NCBI RefSeq assembly: GCF_015680705.1
Contig: NZ_JADNYP010000002.1
Coordinates: 186,001 to 250,000 of the forward strand
Reading direction: 5' to 3'
DNA from: Pseudomonas fulva
GTDB taxonomy: Bacteria; Pseudomonadota; Gammaproteobacteria; Pseudomonadales; Pseudomonadaceae
DNA: 64,000 bases
Below the pieces are notes generated by a model that saw nothing but the letters and a program-made list of their open reading frames with translations, was not told the DNA's origin and did no database searches. Every line of letters begins with the position of its first letter. Positions within the stretch are counted from its first letter, which is position 1. Shown one piece after another: positions 35,449-44,374 of the stretch. The translations under genes and the position numbers were made by a program.

Positions 35449-35976
35449 TTACTGGCGTGGGCGTACCGTTCCGCAATCCTGACCCAGCCAGACCGCTCGG
35501 GTATTCATGCTTCCTTGTTGCTGCACACCCGAAGCGTTGAACGTGCCACTGACCGTGGTCAGGAATTCCCGATCGCTGAGGAAGGTCGCCTGACCGTTGC
35601 CCTGGGCCTTGGGACAGCTGAACTGGAACTTCCAAACGTTACCGTTACGCTCGGTTATCTTCTGGGTACAGCCTGACTGGGGGTCCTGAAGCGGGATATC
35701 GTTGGTGTTCACCTGCTCGGCAGTCAGGCACGAGCGCACGCCTTTGCCGGCAAGGGTAACTCCTTGCTTGGCCAACATGCCTTCCATCATCGCCCGTTGT
35801 TCTGGTGGCAGATTCTTCAACTGGCCGAGCATGAACTCCATGTCGGGGAGCGGCTTGCCATCCACCTGCATGTTGCTGGTAGTGAGTTCCCATAAGCCAG
35901 GCTGCAGCATTTGCGCATGCGCCAGAGGGCTGGCCAGAATGGCCAGCACAGCGATGCAAGACAGACGATTCTTCAT
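35449..35976 (-). CDS. Periplasmic DUF3617 protein
   Basis: A 175-residue protein with a signal peptide (MKNRLSCIAVLAILASPLAHA) and a DUF3617 pattern: QPGLWELTTSNMQVDGKPL after cleavage, RSCLTAEQV near residue 80, and paired cysteines (SGCTQKI, FSCPKAQG, GQDCG). Four mature cysteines suggest two disulfides in the periplasm. Function unknown. ATG 35976 has GGAG eight bases upstream. It converges on folE2 with one base between the stops. Confidence 0.83.
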   Translation of the reverse strand: MKNRLSCIAVLAILASPLAHAQMLQPGLWELTTSNMQVDGKPLPDMEFMLGQLKNLPPEQRAMMEGMLAKQGVTLAGKGVRSCLTAEQVNTNDIPLQDPQSGCTQKITERNGNVWKFQFSCPKAQGNGQATFLSDREFLTTVSGTFNASGVQQQGSMNTRAVWLGQDCGTVRPRQ

Positions 35977-36102
35977 AGTAGCGCTCCATTGACACCGGCT
36001 CTTGGCCAGCCAAGCGTTAGACGACATTATGCCGATTGGGTTGCACTGCACGTGCGGTACGTGGTCTGTTAGCCGATGGAGTCAACGGAATGCAGCATCT
36101 GT

Positions 36103-37542
36103 ATGGATTACCACAGCCCTTATTTTTTCGGTTATCTGGTTGGCCTGATCCACTTGCTCGGCATCGTGGCGGCAATGCACGCGTTGTTCACCGTACGGAC
36201 GGCACAAGGGGCCATTGCCTGGGCGATGTCCCTGTTCTTCATGCCCTACCTGACCCTGATTCCGTACCTGATCTTCGGATCACGGTCTTTCTACGCCTAT
36301 ATTCTTGCCAGGCGCCAGGCCAACCAGGAAATGCACGTTGCCATGGCCGGGCTCAATTGGCGAGCCTGGGTGGAAGAAGTACTGAGCGCCAAGGAAGCCG
36401 CGCCCCATCTGGCACTTCGCGCCACGGCCAGGCTTGGCCACATGCCCTGTCTGGCGAACAATGACGTGCGGCTGCTGGTAAACGGCGAGGCCACCTTCGC
36501 GGCAATCCTCGAAGCGATCGACAAAGCCAAGGACACGGTCCTGGTGCAGTTCTTCATCATCCACGATGACGACATTGGTCGCCGGCTACAGCGATTGCTG
36601 ATCAGAAAGGCAAGTGAAGGGGTACGTGTCTACGTGCTCTACGACGGTGTCGGCAGTCACGCCCTACCCGCTCGCTATGGCCAGGCTCTGCGTGACGCAG
36701 GCGTTCAGATCCATGCCTTCGCCACGCGTCGTGGTTTGCTCAACCGCTTTCAGGTCAACTTCCGTAACCACCGCAAGATCGTGGTGGTCGATGGCTTGGT
36801 AGGCTTCGTCGGTGGGCACAATGTCGGTGACGAATACCTGGGTCGTCACAAGACCCTTTCGCCATGGCGCGATACCCATGTCCAGGTGAGCGGACCGGTA
36901 CTGGCATGCTTGCAGGAGTCGTTCGCCGAAGATTGGTACTGGGCGACGCGAACCTTGCCGCCTTTGATACTGCCCGACAGCTATCCCGAAAACGGCATGC
37001 TTTGCCAGCTCCTCGCCACCGGCCCGGCCGACCCGCAGGAAACCTGTTCGCTGTTTTTCCTCGATGCCATCCATTCGGCCAGCCAGCGGATATGGATCAC
37101 CAGCCCCTACTTCATTCCGGACGAAGCCATTACCGCAGCGTTGCGCCTGGCGGTGCTCAGAGGCGTCGATGTCAGGATCCTGATACCCTCTCGGCCCGAC
37201 CACCGAGTCGTCTATGCCGCTTCGAGCCTGTTCGCGTTCGAAGCGGTGCGCGCAGGGGTCAAGGTCTATCGCTACCAGCCCGGTTTCCTGCACCAGAAAG
37301 TCGTGCTGGTGGATGATGAGGTCAGCGCCATTGGCAGCGCCAACCTGGACAACCGTTCGTTCCGCCTGAACTTCGAGGTCATGCTGCTCACCGTCGACAG
37401 GCATTTCGCCGAGCAGGTAGAGGCGATGCTGCTCGAGGATTTCGCACAGGCCAGGCAGATCAGCGCCGGCGAAAGCCGCGATACGCATCGTCTGCAACAT
37501 CTCGCGATGCGTATCGCCCGGCTGATTTCGCCCATTCTGTGA
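36103..37542 (+). CDS. cls: Cardiolipin synthase
   Basis: A 479-residue inner-membrane enzyme of the phospholipase D family that joins two phosphatidylglycerols to cardiolipin. Two N-terminal helices (residues 7–65) precede two HKD catalytic motifs: [19 protein letters not shown] near residue 216 and [20 protein letters not shown] near residue 395. ATG 36103 starts at the usual [15 protein letters not shown] 36076 would add nine residues. It ends three bases before the convergent cfa gene. Confidence 0.93.
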   Translation: MDYHSPYFFGYLVGLIHLLGIVAAMHALFTVRTAQGAIAWAMSLFFMPYLTLIPYLIFGSRSFYAYILARRQANQEMHVAMAGLNWRAWVEEVLSAKEAAPHLALRATARLGHMPCLANNDVRLLVNGEATFAAILEAIDKAKDTVLVQFFIIHDDDIGRRLQRLLIRKASEGVRVYVLYDGVGSHALPARYGQALRDAGVQIHAFATRRGLLNRFQVNFRNHRKIVVVDGLVGFVGGHNVGDEYLGRHKTLSPWRDTHVQVSGPVLACLQESFAEDWYWATRTLPPLILPDSYPENGMLCQLLATGPADPQETCSLFFLDAIHSASQRIWITSPYFIPDEAITAALRLAVLRGVDVRILIPSRPDHRVVYAASSLFAFEAVRAGVKVYRYQPGFLHQKVVLVDDEVSAIGSANLDNRSFRLNFEVMLLTVDRHFAEQVEAMLLEDFAQARQISAGESRDTHRLQHLAMRIARLISPIL

Positions 37543-37545
37543 AGC

Positions 37546-38730
37546 TCAGCGGTACAGGTCCTCGCGTGTCCAGGGCAGGTCATGATGCCCGTCGGCATAA
37601 GGTTTGACGGCCAGTATCTGGTGCAGATTGATCCAGCCTTTGCTGAACCCATAGGCACAGCCAGCCAGATACAGTCGCCAGATACGCAAGGTTTTCTCCG
37701 GCACCAAGGCAGCAGCCCTATGCAACTGGTGCTCCAGGCGCTCGCTCCAATGCGTGAGGGTCTGCGCATAATGCAGACGCAAGCTTTCCACGTCGACGAC
37801 CTCCAGGCCTGCTTCGCAGATACGCGCAGAGATCATCGACAGATGCGGCAATTCGCCGTGCGGAAACACATAGCGGTCGATGAACTCGCCAGCGCCACGC
37901 CCGACCGGGCGGCCATCGACGTGCTTGGCCGTGATGCCATGGTTCATGACCAGCCCACCTTCACGCACCGCCGCGAACAACTTCTGGCAATACAACGCAA
38001 GATTGGCATGCCCCACGTGTTCGAACATGCCGACGCTGACCACCTTGTCGAAGCGACCGTCCTCGGGCAGGTCACGGTAGTCGAGAATGCGCAGGTCGAC
38101 CTGGTCCTCGAGCCCCTCCTCGGCCACGCGCTGGCGTCCCAGCTTCAATTGCTCCTTGCTCAAGGTGATGCCGAACACCTTGGCGCCATACTCACGCGCG
38201 GCGAAACGCGCCAGGCCGCCCCAGCCGCAACCGACGTCCAGCAGGTAGTCACCGGCCTGGAGCCGCAGCTTGCGGCACAGATGATCGAACTTGTTCTGTT
38301 GGGCTTCGTCCAGGGTATTGTCCGGCTCCTTGAAATAGGCGCACGAGTACGCCATGTCTTCGTCGAGCCAAAGCTGGTAGAACTCGTTGGATACATCGTA
38401 GTGATAGGAAATGGCCTCGGCATCGGTGTCCTTGTCATGGGCCGTACGCTGCGGTGGCGTTTGCTGTTCGTCCTTGAGCAGCGCCTCGCTGAGCTCGTCG
38501 CAGACCCTGATGGCCTCGCCAATATCACCTTCGAGCTCGAACTTGCCCTCGACGAACGCTTCGCCGAGCTCGTCCATGCTTGGGTGGGTGAGCTGGCTGA
38601 TCAGCTGCGGTTCCTTGACCAGAATGGTCACCTGCGGGCTCGGCCCGAGATCGAACTGATTGCCGTCCCACAGTTTCAGGCGCAGCGGCAGGTGAAGACT
38701 CTGCAAAGCGGGTGGTAGTTGCGCGAGCAT
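37546..38730 (-). CDS. cfa: Cyclopropane-fatty-acyl-phospholipid synthase
   Basis: A 394-residue SAM-dependent enzyme that converts membrane cis-unsaturated acyl chains to cyclopropane forms on entry to stationary phase. SAM motif LLDVGCGWGGLARFAA near residue 170, then SVGMFEHVGHANL near residue 239 with the conserved Glu and His, and GEFIDRYVFPHGELPHL near residue 289. ATG 38730 has AGGGAGAG upstream. A CTACGCT element at 38767–38773 resembles a sigma-S -10. Confidence 0.94.
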   Translation of the reverse strand: MLAQLPPALQSLHLPLRLKLWDGNQFDLGPSPQVTILVKEPQLISQLTHPSMDELGEAFVEGKFELEGDIGEAIRVCDELSEALLKDEQQTPPQRTAHDKDTDAEAISYHYDVSNEFYQLWLDEDMAYSCAYFKEPDNTLDEAQQNKFDHLCRKLRLQAGDYLLDVGCGWGGLARFAAREYGAKVFGITLSKEQLKLGRQRVAEEGLEDQVDLRILDYRDLPEDGRFDKVVSVGMFEHVGHANLALYCQKLFAAVREGGLVMNHGITAKHVDGRPVGRGAGEFIDRYVFPHGELPHLSMISARICEAGLEVVDVESLRLHYAQTLTHWSERLEHQLHRAAALVPEKTLRIWRLYLAGCAYGFSKGWINLHQILAVKPYADGHHDLPWTREDLYR

Positions 38731-38766
38731 GTATGACTCTCCCTTGGTTGATCGATACCCTCCAAC

Positions 38767-38773
38767 AGCGTAG
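38767..38773 (-). promoter_or_regulatory. Possible sigma-S -10 element of cfa
   Basis: Read leftward, CTACGCT is close to the RpoS -10 consensus CTATACT and sits 37 bases before the cfa start, giving a short leader. Stationary-phase control of cfa genes by RpoS is well known. Confidence 0.4.
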
Positions 38774-38819
38774 CCCATTCGCTCTGGCTGTCAGTTCTGC
38801 CGAGGCCGGCGACCTGGCT

Positions 38820-40064
38820 TCAGGCCCATGGCTCGGGGGTCTTGCCCAGGTCGAAGCGCTCGGCCCGGAACGGCGTGATATCCAGTGGCAGCGGTTCGTC
38901 ATGAATGAGCCTGTCGAGCAATACGCCAGTGATGGCCGAGGTCAGGATGCCGGTGCGAAAGTGACCGCAGGCGTTGAAGTAGCCTTCGACATGGGCCACG
39001 GGCCCGAGAATGGGCAACTCGTCGGGCGAGCCCGGACGAAGCCCTGCCCAGGTCCGCTTGAGATTGGCCTTGGCCAGTTCCGGTACGCAACGCAAGGCAC
39101 CCCGGACCAGGGACTCGATGGCCTCGAAGGAGGTGCCGACATCGAAACCGGCATCTTCCGTGGTGCTGCCGATCAGGATCTCGCCGTTGTCCTTCTGCGC
39201 CATGTAGCAATCACTGGTCGTGAGGCAGCCTTCGAGCAGCTTGGGCAGGCGTTCGGTCAACGCTATCTGGCCTTTTATCGGCTTGACTGGAATTGCCTGG
39301 CCGGTGGCCATTTCGCTCAGCTGCGCCGCCCAGGCCCCAGCGGCGTTGATCAGCACGCGACAATGCAAGTCGCCCAGCTGAGGGGAATGCACGCCACTGA
39401 CTCGCACGCCCTGGTGCAGGACGCCCGTCACAGCGGTCCCCGGCAACAGGTCCACGCCATTTTGCCGAGCGCCTTCGAGATAAGCATCGGCGAGACGGAA
39501 CGGATTGACCTGGTGATCGCACAAGAACTCCAGGGCGCCCAGCGCATGCCGACCCACGGCTGGCTCGGCCTGGATCAAGGCGGGCTGGTCGAGCCAGCGG
39601 GTCTGGGCGTGCAGGTGGGCGATCCGTGCCAGGATATGCTCGGCATAACGCCGGTCTTCTTCATCCTGGATGATGTACTTGAGCCCGGTGCGCTGGAACT
39701 TGAAGTCCATCGCATGACGTTCGATGAGCTCCTGGTGAAGACGAGGATAAAGGTCGGCCGACTGCAAGGCGAAGTCGAAGAAGCAATCGGGCAGGATATG
39801 CGGTGTCTGCGCATCCACCTTGACCGCCGCGCCTTTGGCCTGGCGCTCGTTTCGCGCCGACATCATGCGAAAGAAGATGACCCCGCAGCCTAGCCCCACC
39901 GACTCCCCGATTGCCCAAAGCCCTCCAGCCGAGGCGCGCGTGGCATTGCCCGGGCGCTTTTCGTCGAGCAAGGCGATTTTCAGGTCGGGTCGTTTGGACA
40001 GCTGGTAGGCACACGAAGCGCCAATGACGCCACCGCCCACGATGATCACGTCGTAGTGCTTCAT
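38820..40064 (-). CDS. hcnC: Hydrogen cyanide synthase subunit HcnC
   Basis: A 414-residue membrane-associated FAD enzyme of the D-amino-acid-oxidase fold (VIIVGGGVIGASCAYQLS at the start, ASAGGLWAIGESVGLGCGV near residue 46, HFRTGILTSAITG near residue 375). With HcnA and HcnB it oxidises glycine to HCN and CO2. The region ESVGLGCGVIFFRMMSARN is characteristic of HcnC rather than generic DadA-type enzymes. ATG 40064 overlaps the hcnB stop by four bases. Last gene of hcnABC. Confidence 0.9.
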   Translation of the reverse strand: MKHYDVIIVGGGVIGASCAYQLSKRPDLKIALLDEKRPGNATRASAGGLWAIGESVGLGCGVIFFRMMSARNERQAKGAAVKVDAQTPHILPDCFFDFALQSADLYPRLHQELIERHAMDFKFQRTGLKYIIQDEEDRRYAEHILARIAHLHAQTRWLDQPALIQAEPAVGRHALGALEFLCDHQVNPFRLADAYLEGARQNGVDLLPGTAVTGVLHQGVRVSGVHSPQLGDLHCRVLINAAGAWAAQLSEMATGQAIPVKPIKGQIALTERLPKLLEGCLTTSDCYMAQKDNGEILIGSTTEDAGFDVGTSFEAIESLVRGALRCVPELAKANLKRTWAGLRPGSPDELPILGPVAHVEGYFNACGHFRTGILTSAITGVLLDRLIHDEPLPLDITPFRAERFDLGKTPEPWA

Positions 40065-41461
40065 GAGCGCTCCTCCCGTGCCGCTGAGTCGAAGGCGCAA
40101 AGTGGCAACAGGTCTATCGGAAAACGCGGTCGAAGCCAGCCGACATCCGACTGCCCGCTGCTGGCTCGCAAGCGATCGCTGCAATAGCCTGCGCACAGGC
40201 GCCCTTGACAGTCACCCAGGCCGATGCGGGTGCGCAGCTTGAGGCTGGTCATGTCGCGTACCCCTTGCGCCAGGGCCCGGTCGATGTCACCGCGCAGGAC
40301 ATGCTCGCATCGGCAGATCACCGTGTCGCAACGGGCAAGATCGAGCTGGGCCGGCCCGCGACTGGTGTAGCGTTCGACTCCGCGTCGAAAACGCCTGATG
40401 GCCGCCAGCTTGGCCAGGTAGCGTTCACGCCGCTCCAGGGCTTGCCGGGCCTCGAGCACGCCCCGCTGGTGCAGGATCGAAGTGGCGGCGATCCGGCCGG
40501 TCAGCATGGCCGCTTCGCCTCCCTGGATGCCCGCCATGTCTCCGGCGACATGGATGTTGGGCTGGCTGGCCTGCTGCCAGGCATTGCTGACCACTTGCAG
40601 CTGGCCGTCAGGGCTGAAGGCATGTTCGAGCGACATCTGCTGGCTGAGCTGGGTGCGCGGAATGAAGCCATAGCCTAGCGCCAGCGTCTGCGCCGCCACA
40701 TCGCGAGCCAGGTCCAGACGCGGTTCCCACTGTTCGGTATAAGGCGCCACGGTCACTCGCTGGAGCGACTCCTCGCCCCAGGCCGCGACGATACCCCAGC
40801 CATGATGCATGGGAATTTCATGCAGCCGCATGTAGGCAAGCATGCTCAGGCCATCGAGGAAGAGTTGCGGCTTGTTCATCAGCGCCAACGTCTGGCGCGC
40901 GATCTTGCCGAATGCACAGGCCTCGTATACGCCTGCAATCGGAGCGCCAGCGGCGTGCAGCTGGCAGGCCACCAGCGGCAGCAACGGTCCGCTGCCAGCA
41001 AGAACGGTCCGGCCCAGGGGCCTTGCCACGGCGCTCTTGATCTGCAATTGCAGCCCGCCGAGCAGCATCACGCCGGGCAAGGTCCAACCCGAGAACGGCA
41101 CCACTCGCTCATGACAGCCGGTGGCCAGCAGCAGCTGCGGGTAGTCGATCAACTGAAGCTTTTCCTGATCATCGAGCACGATCAGCCGACCTGCCTCGCC
41201 GCCCATCACCCGGCTGCGCAATCGCAGGTCGACGAGCCCGGCATGCCGGGCAAAGTCCGCTTGCAGCTTCTCGAGCGCCTTGCGGTAGCGTGCCCCCAGG
41301 TAGGCAATGTCGATACCGGCCCGCAACGGCCCACGATAGACGACGCCTCCTGGCCTCGGGGCTTCGTCGATCAGCACCGAGCCGAGCCCATGTTCGGCCA
41401 GCTCCATGGCAGCCGCCATGCCCGCCGTCCCGGCGCCAACGATCACAGGAGCAGCGCTCAC
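40061..41461 (-). CDS. hcnB: Hydrogen cyanide synthase subunit HcnB
   Basis: A 466-residue FAD/NAD-binding subunit: VIVGAGTAGMAAAMELA at the start, GGVVYRGPLRAG near residue 38, ATGCHERVVPFSGWTLPG near residue 113, and a C-terminal bacterioferritin-ferredoxin type [2Fe-2S] region with CRCE and GLGDCQGRLCAGYC (residues 388–430). It shares architecture with opine oxidase alpha subunits, but the local sequence matches HcnB of cyanogenic pseudomonads. Start is GTG 41461, overlapping the hcnA stop by four bases. Confidence 0.9.
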   Translation of the reverse strand: MSAAPVIVGAGTAGMAAAMELAEHGLGSVLIDEAPRPGGVVYRGPLRAGIDIAYLGARYRKALEKLQADFARHAGLVDLRLRSRVMGGEAGRLIVLDDQEKLQLIDYPQLLLATGCHERVVPFSGWTLPGVMLLGGLQLQIKSAVARPLGRTVLAGSGPLLPLVACQLHAAGAPIAGVYEACAFGKIARQTLALMNKPQLFLDGLSMLAYMRLHEIPMHHGWGIVAAWGEESLQRVTVAPYTEQWEPRLDLARDVAAQTLALGYGFIPRTQLSQQMSLEHAFSPDGQLQVVSNAWQQASQPNIHVAGDMAGIQGGEAAMLTGRIAATSILHQRGVLEARQALERRERYLAKLAAIRRFRRGVERYTSRGPAQLDLARCDTVICRCEHVLRGDIDRALAQGVRDMTSLKLRTRIGLGDCQGRLCAGYCSDRLRASSGQSDVGWLRPRFPIDLLPLCAFDSAAREERS

Positions 41462-41772
41462 GAGCGCACCTCCCTGGTCCGCGGATGCAGCCCAGTCCGT
41501 ATGCGCATGCCATTCTCGACGAGCGTCTGGCAGGCCCGGCGCCTGGGCCGCTCATCGATGGTCACCAGGCAACAGTGGCAAATCCCCATACCACAAAAGG
41601 CACTGCTCGCACGCGCCTGGTCGCTGCGCGAAAGCCGTTGCCAGCCAACCGCGTTCAGCACGCTGAGCACCGTCTCCCCTTGCGCCGCACGCACGGGCCA
41701 GTCGTCGACGAACAGAACGATGTCGGCATGACGAAGGGGCTGTATATCGAACGTCCGTTTCAACATGGGCAT
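41458..41772 (-). CDS. hcnA: Hydrogen cyanide synthase subunit HcnA
   Basis: A 104-residue ferredoxin-like subunit with the [2Fe-2S] motif FCGMGICHCCLV near residue 60 and a fourth Cys in RRACQTLV. The length equals that of known HcnA, and gene order and four-base overlaps match hcnABC. ATG 41772 follows AGAGGACAAGG; this contains an AnGGA element at the ribosome site, the type bound by RsmA/RsmE in Gac-controlled hcn genes. A second ATG lies two codons in. Confidence 0.9.
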   Translation of the reverse strand: MPMLKRTFDIQPLRHADIVLFVDDWPVRAAQGETVLSVLNAVGWQRLSRSDQARASSAFCGMGICHCCLVTIDERPRRRACQTLVENGMRIRTGLHPRTREVRS

Positions 41773-41831
41773 GGCCTTGTCCTCTGGCTTGGCTGGAGAG
41801 AACACGCTAGGCCAGTGAAAACGATGAAACG

Positions 41832-41845
41832 TTGATCTATGTCGT
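41832..41845 (-). promoter_or_regulatory. Possible ANR half-site upstream of hcnA
   Basis: Read leftward the element ends in ATCAA with a poor first half (ACGAC instead of TTGAT), 60 bases before the hcnA start. hcn promoters of pseudomonads are ANR-dependent and often carry one imperfect half. No good -10 is evident. Confidence 0.3.
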
Positions 41846-42009
41846 CAGGCTCTTGTAGGACGCTTCCCAAGTTTAAGCAGGAAAGGTCGGTTGCTTTGCG
41901 CGGCTATTCCGTATCAGCAATAGGTCGTTTCATATTTTTCGGATGCAGCGCTATACGCTGTGTGGGCAGCCTGCTGCGCTGTGCAAGCCACCCTGTCGAC
42001 CTCGGCCGC

Positions 42010-43341
42010 TCAGACGCTAGGCTTGTCGCGGGTTCGCAACCGCTCCGGAAGGCCCCAGTAGAGCAGTGCTGCCGCCAGCAGGCTGGTAAGGCCAATCACG
42101 TACAGCGCCGGCGTGGTGCTCCCGCTCAAGTCCCTGATGTACCCGACCATCACCGGGCTGACGATGCCGCCGAACTGCCCCATGGTGTTGATCAGTGCGA
42201 TGCCGCCCGCTGCGCCTGCTCCTGCACCGGCCAACAGCTTGGGTGGCAATGCCCAGAACGCCGGGATCGAGGCGATGATGCCGGCGCCCAGCAAGGCCAG
42301 GGCAAGGATCAGCAGTTCGGCGTGCCGGGCAAAGACCCCGGCACTGAAGAAACCAATGGCACCAGCTACCACCAGGCCACAGACGAACTTGCGTCGTTCG
42401 CCACTGGCATCGGACAGTCGGCCGATCACGACCATGCTGATGGCCCCGCAGATGTACGGAATGGCGGTCAGCAGTCCGATGGTGACGGGGTTCTCCGTGC
42501 CTGCGCTGCGAATCAGCTGTGGCGCCCAGAAATTCAGGCCATACGAGGCTACCTGGATCAGAAAGTAGATGAGCCCGAGCATGAGGAACCCCGGCAGCCG
42601 AATCGCTGCCAGCAACGAGCCATGCTTGTTGGCCTCATGGCTGGCGATACGGCTGGAAAGATAGGTCTTTTCCTGCGCCGTCAGCCAAGGCGCGTCCGCT
42701 ACCCGGTCCTTGAGGATGCCCAGCACCAGCATGCCAAGCAGCACGCAGGGCAGGCCGCCGAGCAGGAATAGCCAGTGCCAGCCGCGCAGCTCCAGCAGCC
42801 CATCCATGTGGCCGAGCACCAGGCCCGATACCGGAGCGCCGATCAACCCGGCGAAGGCCGATGCCAGGAACAGCGTCGAGGTGATGCGACCGCGATAGCT
42901 CTGCGGGAACCACAGGGTCAGGTAGTACAGGACACCGGGGGCGAACCCCGCTTCCATCGCACCGATCACAAAGCGCAGCACATAGAACTGCCACTCGGCC
43001 GTGACGAAGACCATCAAGGCCGTGGCCACGCCCCAGGACATCATGATCCGGGCGATCCAGCGCCGCGCCCCGACCTTGTACAGCATCATGTTGCTCGGCA
43101 CCTCGAACAGCACGTAGCCCACCACGAACAGGCCCGCGCCCAGGCCGTAGGCCGTATCGCTCAGGGACAGGTCGGCCTGCAGCTGGAACTTGGCGAAGCT
43201 GATGTTGATGCGGTCGAAGAACGCGAACAGGTAGCAGACCATGATCAGCGGCATCAGCCGCCAGGCCACTTTGCGCACGATGGCTTTTTCGGCGTTGACG
43301 TCGTCGACGACTGCGCCAGTGGAGGTAGCAGTTAGAGTCAT
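42010..43341 (-). CDS. MFS transporter, anion:cation symporter type
   Basis: A 443-residue, 12-helix inner-membrane transporter of the ACS family (phthalate, tartrate and glucarate permease relatives). Signature FAFFDRINISFAKFQL near residue 40 and SNMMLYKVGARRWIARIMMSWG near residue 83. Same strand as the HMG-lyase-like gene, 94 bases downstream of it, so it probably imports the substrate of that pathway. GGAGAG precedes ATG 43341. Confidence 0.88.
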   Translation of the reverse strand: MTLTATSTGAVVDDVNAEKAIVRKVAWRLMPLIMVCYLFAFFDRINISFAKFQLQADLSLSDTAYGLGAGLFVVGYVLFEVPSNMMLYKVGARRWIARIMMSWGVATALMVFVTAEWQFYVLRFVIGAMEAGFAPGVLYYLTLWFPQSYRGRITSTLFLASAFAGLIGAPVSGLVLGHMDGLLELRGWHWLFLLGGLPCVLLGMLVLGILKDRVADAPWLTAQEKTYLSSRIASHEANKHGSLLAAIRLPGFLMLGLIYFLIQVASYGLNFWAPQLIRSAGTENPVTIGLLTAIPYICGAISMVVIGRLSDASGERRKFVCGLVVAGAIGFFSAGVFARHAELLILALALLGAGIIASIPAFWALPPKLLAGAGAGAAGGIALINTMGQFGGIVSPVMVGYIRDLSGSTTPALYVIGLTSLLAAALLYWGLPERLRTRDKPSV

Positions 43342-43435
43342 TTCACTCTCCAGGCAGGCTTCGGTTCAGGAGCCCGATTGTTTTTGTAATCTGGATACGC
43401 CTTGCACAGGGCAGTGGACCTGCCCTGCAGCCATG

Positions 43436-44374
43436 TCAGGTCATCAGCTCGGCGGGGATCGGATGCAGGTCGCAGTTGCGCCCGGCCTTGACCACCTGGC
43501 CCGGCAGGTCATGGCCGAGCAGGGCAGGAAGCGTGCGCGACAGGCTCAGCAGATGCGGCAAGTCGATACCTGTCTCGATACCCATCTCGTCGCAAAGGTT
43601 GACCAGGTCTTCCGTACAGATGTTGCCCGATGCGCCAGGCGCGAACGGACACCCGCCCAGCCCGCCCAGCGACGCATCGAAGCGAAGCGCGCCCGCCTCG
43701 TACGCCGCCAGGACATTGCACAGGCCCAGCCCGCGGGTATTGTGGAAGTGCAGCGTCAGGGCAGAGTCCGGCAGTGTTTCCAGCACTTGCCTGACGATTC
43801 GTCCGACCTGGCGCGGGTTGGCCATGCCGGTGGTGTCGGCCAAGGTGATGCCGGTCACGCCCAGCTTCAGGTATTGCTCGACGATATCGTGGACGCGCCG
43901 CTCAGCGATGGGGCCTTCAAACGGGCAGCCGAAGGCGGTGGCGATCGACGCGTTGAGGCTCAGCGAAGTGCCCCGCACCAACGCCGCGACATCCGCGAAA
44001 GCCTGCAGCGATCCCTCGCAGCTCATGCGCATGTTGGCGCGGTTGTGGGTCTGGCTGGCGGACATCACCAGGTTGAGCTCGTCGGCGCCGGCCTCAAGCG
44101 CGCGTTGCGCACCCTTGAGGTTGGGCACCAGCGCCACGTAGACCACGCCCGGTCGACGCCTGATGCCCTGGAACACCGCTTCGCCGTCACGCAGCGCCGG
44201 GATGGCCTTGGGCGAAACGAACGAACCGGCCTCGATCCGCGTGAAACCCGCCAGCGACAGCTGGTCGATCAGAGCGATCTTGTCCGCGGTCTCGACCCAC
44301 ACCGGCTCGATCTGCAAGCCGTCGCGAGGCGATACCTCCTGGACGATCAGACACGAGGAACGTTCGACGCTCAT
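43436..44374 (-). CDS. HMG-CoA lyase-family enzyme
   Basis: A 312-residue TIM-barrel lyase of the HMGL family: VQEVSPRDGLQ near residue 10 with the metal Asp, SLNASIATAFGCPFEG near residue 138, LADTTGMANP near residue 178, LHFHNTRGLGL near residue 208 and GGLGGCPFAPGASGN near residue 237 with the catalytic Cys loop. It cleaves a 3-hydroxy-acyl-CoA such as HMG-CoA or citramalyl-CoA. Coupled by a four-base overlap to a CoA-transferase that would make the substrate. Confidence 0.9.
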   Translation of the reverse strand: MSVERSSCLIVQEVSPRDGLQIEPVWVETADKIALIDQLSLAGFTRIEAGSFVSPKAIPALRDGEAVFQGIRRRPGVVYVALVPNLKGAQRALEAGADELNLVMSASQTHNRANMRMSCEGSLQAFADVAALVRGTSLSLNASIATAFGCPFEGPIAERRVHDIVEQYLKLGVTGITLADTTGMANPRQVGRIVRQVLETLPDSALTLHFHNTRGLGLCNVLAAYEAGALRFDASLGGLGGCPFAPGASGNICTEDLVNLCDEMGIETGIDLPHLLSLSRTLPALLGHDLPGQVVKAGRNCDLHPIPAELMT

